In this document: piece after piece, positions 13,940 to 15,684 of the stretch | Numbering within the stretch: the first letter of the stretch is position 1 | Layout of the letters: every line of letters starts with the position of its first letter | Assembly (NCBI GenBank): GCA_964608735.1 | Contig: CAZSPL010000074.1 | Location: 1-15,684 of the forward strand | Source: CAZSPL01 sp964608735 | Lineage (GTDB): Bacteria > JAJVIF01 > JAPKYR01 > CAZSPL01 | DNA: 15,684 bases | Reading direction: 5' to 3' | Position numbers and translations under genes: made by a program | Notes under the pieces: generated by a model | The model's input: the letters and a program-made list of their open reading frames with translations, nothing else | What the model was told of the DNA's origin: nothing | Databases searched by the model: none

Positions 13940-14989
13940 GTGAAAAAACCAGACGGAAGCTATTTTAGCAAAGAAGCCCCGGTAGTGGGGATACCGAGGG
14001 CGCTCAGCTTCTATAAAAATGCCGCGATGTGGGTTGCGTTCCTGGAAAGCCTTGGAGTGCGGGTTTTAATCTCTGCCCCGACCAACAAGGAAATCCTTGA
14101 TGATGGCTTGAAGCATTCGATCGATGAATCATGTCTTCCCACGAAAATTTTCCTCGGTCATGTCAAACACCTTGTCGATCGGAAACCCGACTTCATCTTC
14201 GTCAGCCGGCAGCAGGATTTCCGCAGTGGCGAGGTGCTATGCACCAAGTTCTGGGGACTGCCCGATATATGCAGGAATACATTTGACCTGCCCGACGGCA
14301 CACGCTGGCTCGAGCTTAATATAAGCCCCACGGTTGATGGAATCACCGATTACCGAGCCTGGAAGAAAGTCGGGTGGGTTTTCACATCGAACCCGTTCCG
14401 GATATGGAAAGCGTATCGCCGGGCTTTGAAAGCGCAGAAACTATATATTGCATGGCTTGAGTGCGGCAAATCTCCCATGAATGCATTGGAGCTTGCCTTG
14501 GAAGGAATGAAGCCCGACAAGCCGGCGTCGGAAAATGACACCGCCGGCGAAGGCTCTATTGGGCAGGTGCGGATCGCGCTGCTCGGCCATTCATACCTGA
14601 TCCACGATGAATACTATGGCCTGCCGATTATCGAGCTTCTGCGCCGTCTCGGAGTGAAGATACTTATCGTAGAGGACCTGGATAAAGATATATGCCGTTC
14701 GCGCGGGCGGGATGTTTCGCCTCATCTTTACTGGACTTACAACAGGGAGATCGTGGGTGCCGCCGACCACTATATCCGCGACGGCGTGGATGGCGTGGTC
14801 CTCGTTGAGGCATTCCCCTGCGGACCTGACGCGCTTGTGTTCGATTATATAACGAGGGTTTTGCGCGGCCCGGTTCCGATTGTGCGTATTGTAATGGATG
14901 AGCTCCAGGCATTGACCGGGATCCAGACGCGCATGGAAAGCTTTACCGATATCATCCGCATGAGACGCCGGGAGGCCGCGAGTGCATGA
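13940..14989 (+). CDS. COG3580/DUF2229 protein, 2-hydroxyacyl-CoA dehydratase-related
   Basis: Predicted iron-sulfur protein related to the 2-hydroxyglutaryl-CoA dehydratase/activase group; its reaction is unknown. It has 349 residues and two halves: VGIPRALSFYKNAAMWVAFLESLG (16-39), SAPTNKEIL, DESCLPTKIFLGHVKHL and CTKFWGLPDIC, then LLGHSYLIHDEYYGLPIIELLRRLG (214-238), VEAFPCGPDALVFDYI and MDELQALTGIQTRMESF. Cys65, Cys101 and Cys294 fall at positions conserved in the family and could hold an Fe-S cluster, by analogy with the dehydratase subunits. The GTG at 13940 follows GGAGG (13931-13935) with a short spacer; the ATG two bases earlier meets an immediate stop. It overlaps the COG3581 gene by 8 bases. 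Family assignment comes from recalled motifs. Confidence 0.87.
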   Translation: MKKPDGSYFSKEAPVVGIPRALSFYKNAAMWVAFLESLGVRVLISAPTNKEILDDGLKHSIDESCLPTKIFLGHVKHLVDRKPDFIFVSRQQDFRSGEVLCTKFWGLPDICRNTFDLPDGTRWLELNISPTVDGITDYRAWKKVGWVFTSNPFRIWKAYRRALKAQKLYIAWLECGKSPMNALELALEGMKPDKPASENDTAGEGSIGQVRIALLGHSYLIHDEYYGLPIIELLRRLGVKILIVEDLDKDICRSRGRDVSPHLYWTYNREIVGAADHYIRDGVDGVVLVEAFPCGPDALVFDYITRVLRGPVPIVRIVMDELQALTGIQTRMESFTDIIRMRRREAASA

Positions 14990-15684
14990 GAACTTAGCCG
15001 ACGCCAATTTTTCATTTCCGCATATGGGGGACTATCATGTAATCTTCCGGGAGCTGCTGGGGATATTTACCGACAGGATAATCCCTCCGCCGCCGATAAC
15101 CAGGCGTACGCTGGAACTGGGCACAAAATATTCCCCCGATTCGGTGTGCGTCCCGTTCAAGTACAACCTCGGTAATTTCATTGAAGCGATAGAACTCGGA
15201 GCGGATACATTCTTCACCATCGCGGGGGGATGCAGGTTCGAGTATTACTTCGAAGTGCACTGGCGGATACTGAAGGACCTCGGGCATGACATACGGTTCA
15301 TCAGGATAAGCCAGGACAGGATCTTCCGTGTGCTGCGTGAGATAAATCCCCGCTTGAGCCTGCTCGCATTCATCAACGGATTCCGGCTGTTGAAGAAGAA
15401 ACTGCACCTGCTGGATGAGCTCGATGATATCAAACGAAAACGCATCGCCTTTCAGACATCCAAAGGATCGTTCGAAAGATACTGGTTGCGCTTCCTCGAG
15501 AGGCTTCCGGAAATTCAGTCGCACCGGGAGCTCGGTCGCTTCGCGCGTGATTCGTGGGAGGAGATACTCTCGCTGCCCATCGATAAGCCGGAGAACCCGC
15601 TCAGAATTGGGATCATCGGCGAGCTATATGTCGTCCAGGAACCGTTCAGCAATTTCCGCATCGAAGAAAAGCTCGCAAAGATGG
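14982..15684 (+). CDS. COG3581 protein, partner of COG3580, cut by window edge
   Basis: The frame is open to the window end; 234 residues are visible. It starts at GTG 14982 with GGAGG at 14971-14975 and a 6-base spacer, overlapping the COG3580 gene by 8 bases. Family marks are SFPHMGDYHVIFRELLG (11-27), PPPITRRTLELGTKYSPDSVCVPFKYNLGNFIEAIELGAD (36-75, with Cys56), AGGCRFEYYFEVHWRIL (81-97, with Cys84) and, after a helical stretch, LRIGIIGELYVVQEPFSN (207-224). The glycine-rich segment before CRF is a few residues shorter than the GGxGPCRF I expect in this family. Cys56 and Cys84 are probable cluster ligands. The protein probably forms a complex with COG3580; an ASKHA-type ATPase activator is expected nearby but is not in view. 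Confidence 0.88.
   Translation, partial: MHENLADANFSFPHMGDYHVIFRELLGIFTDRIIPPPPITRRTLELGTKYSPDSVCVPFKYNLGNFIEAIELGADTFFTIAGGCRFEYYFEVHWRILKDLGHDIRFIRISQDRIFRVLREINPRLSLLAFINGFRLLKKKLHLLDELDDIKRKRIAFQTSKGSFERYWLRFLERLPEIQSHRELGRFARDSWEEILSLPIDKPENPLRIGIIGELYVVQEPFSNFRIEEKLAKM

Noticed and set aside
1..15684. CRISPR array, insertion sequence, tRNA or rRNA
   Set aside because: I saw no regularly spaced direct repeats, transposase-like protein, terminal inverted repeats or cloverleaf/rRNA-like stretches. Absence by eye is not proof.

Overview
The window looks like a piece of a draft or metagenome-assembled bacterial chromosome. It carries a run of Ns, gene density is high, and G+C is fairly high with frequent ATA (Ile) and AGG (Arg) codons. 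There is no rRNA, tRNA or other marker that would name the organism. The closing gene pair is a type I associate mainly with anaerobes, so an uncultivated, probably anaerobic bacterium is the most I would infer.

Region 1 (2-9483, + strand) is a tightly packed surface-polysaccharide assembly operon. It encodes a GT2 glycosyltransferase (5' end outside the window), a GT4 broken by the assembly gap, a Wzx-like flippase, a GT4, a second Wzx-like flippase, two more GT4s and a GT-C type membrane glycosyltransferase. From the second gene on, genes overlap by 1-11 bases, abut, or are 5 bases apart. There are two flippases of one family and two GT4 subtypes arranged X-F-Y-F'-Y'-X', which suggests duplication inside the locus. 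The cytoplasmic GTs would build a lipid-linked glycan, a flippase would export it, and the GT-C protein would act on the outer face of the membrane. No obvious Wzy polymerase or ligase is in view.

Region 2 (9484-11498) is a convergent minus-strand pair: a putrescine-type class III aminotransferase followed by a small lipoprotein of unknown function. A GC-rich hairpin terminator separates it from region 1. The promoter region is divergent and shared with region 3.

Region 3 (11499-13133) holds a GDP-mannose 4,6-dehydratase-family sugar-nucleotide enzyme, a 234-base intergenic stretch with small inverted repeats and a possible promoter, and a 124-residue protein I do not recognise. It ends at a strong terminator.

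Region 4 (13134-15684) is a self-contained regulatory module. An HxlR-family regulator with an SCP2-like C-terminal domain is divergent from an operon of two linked genes, COG3580 (DUF2229) and COG3581, which are relatives of 2-hydroxyacyl-CoA dehydratase/activase proteins. A perfect 8+8 inverted repeat lies exactly over the promoter of that operon. This module, of unknown metabolic role, is the most interesting part of the window.
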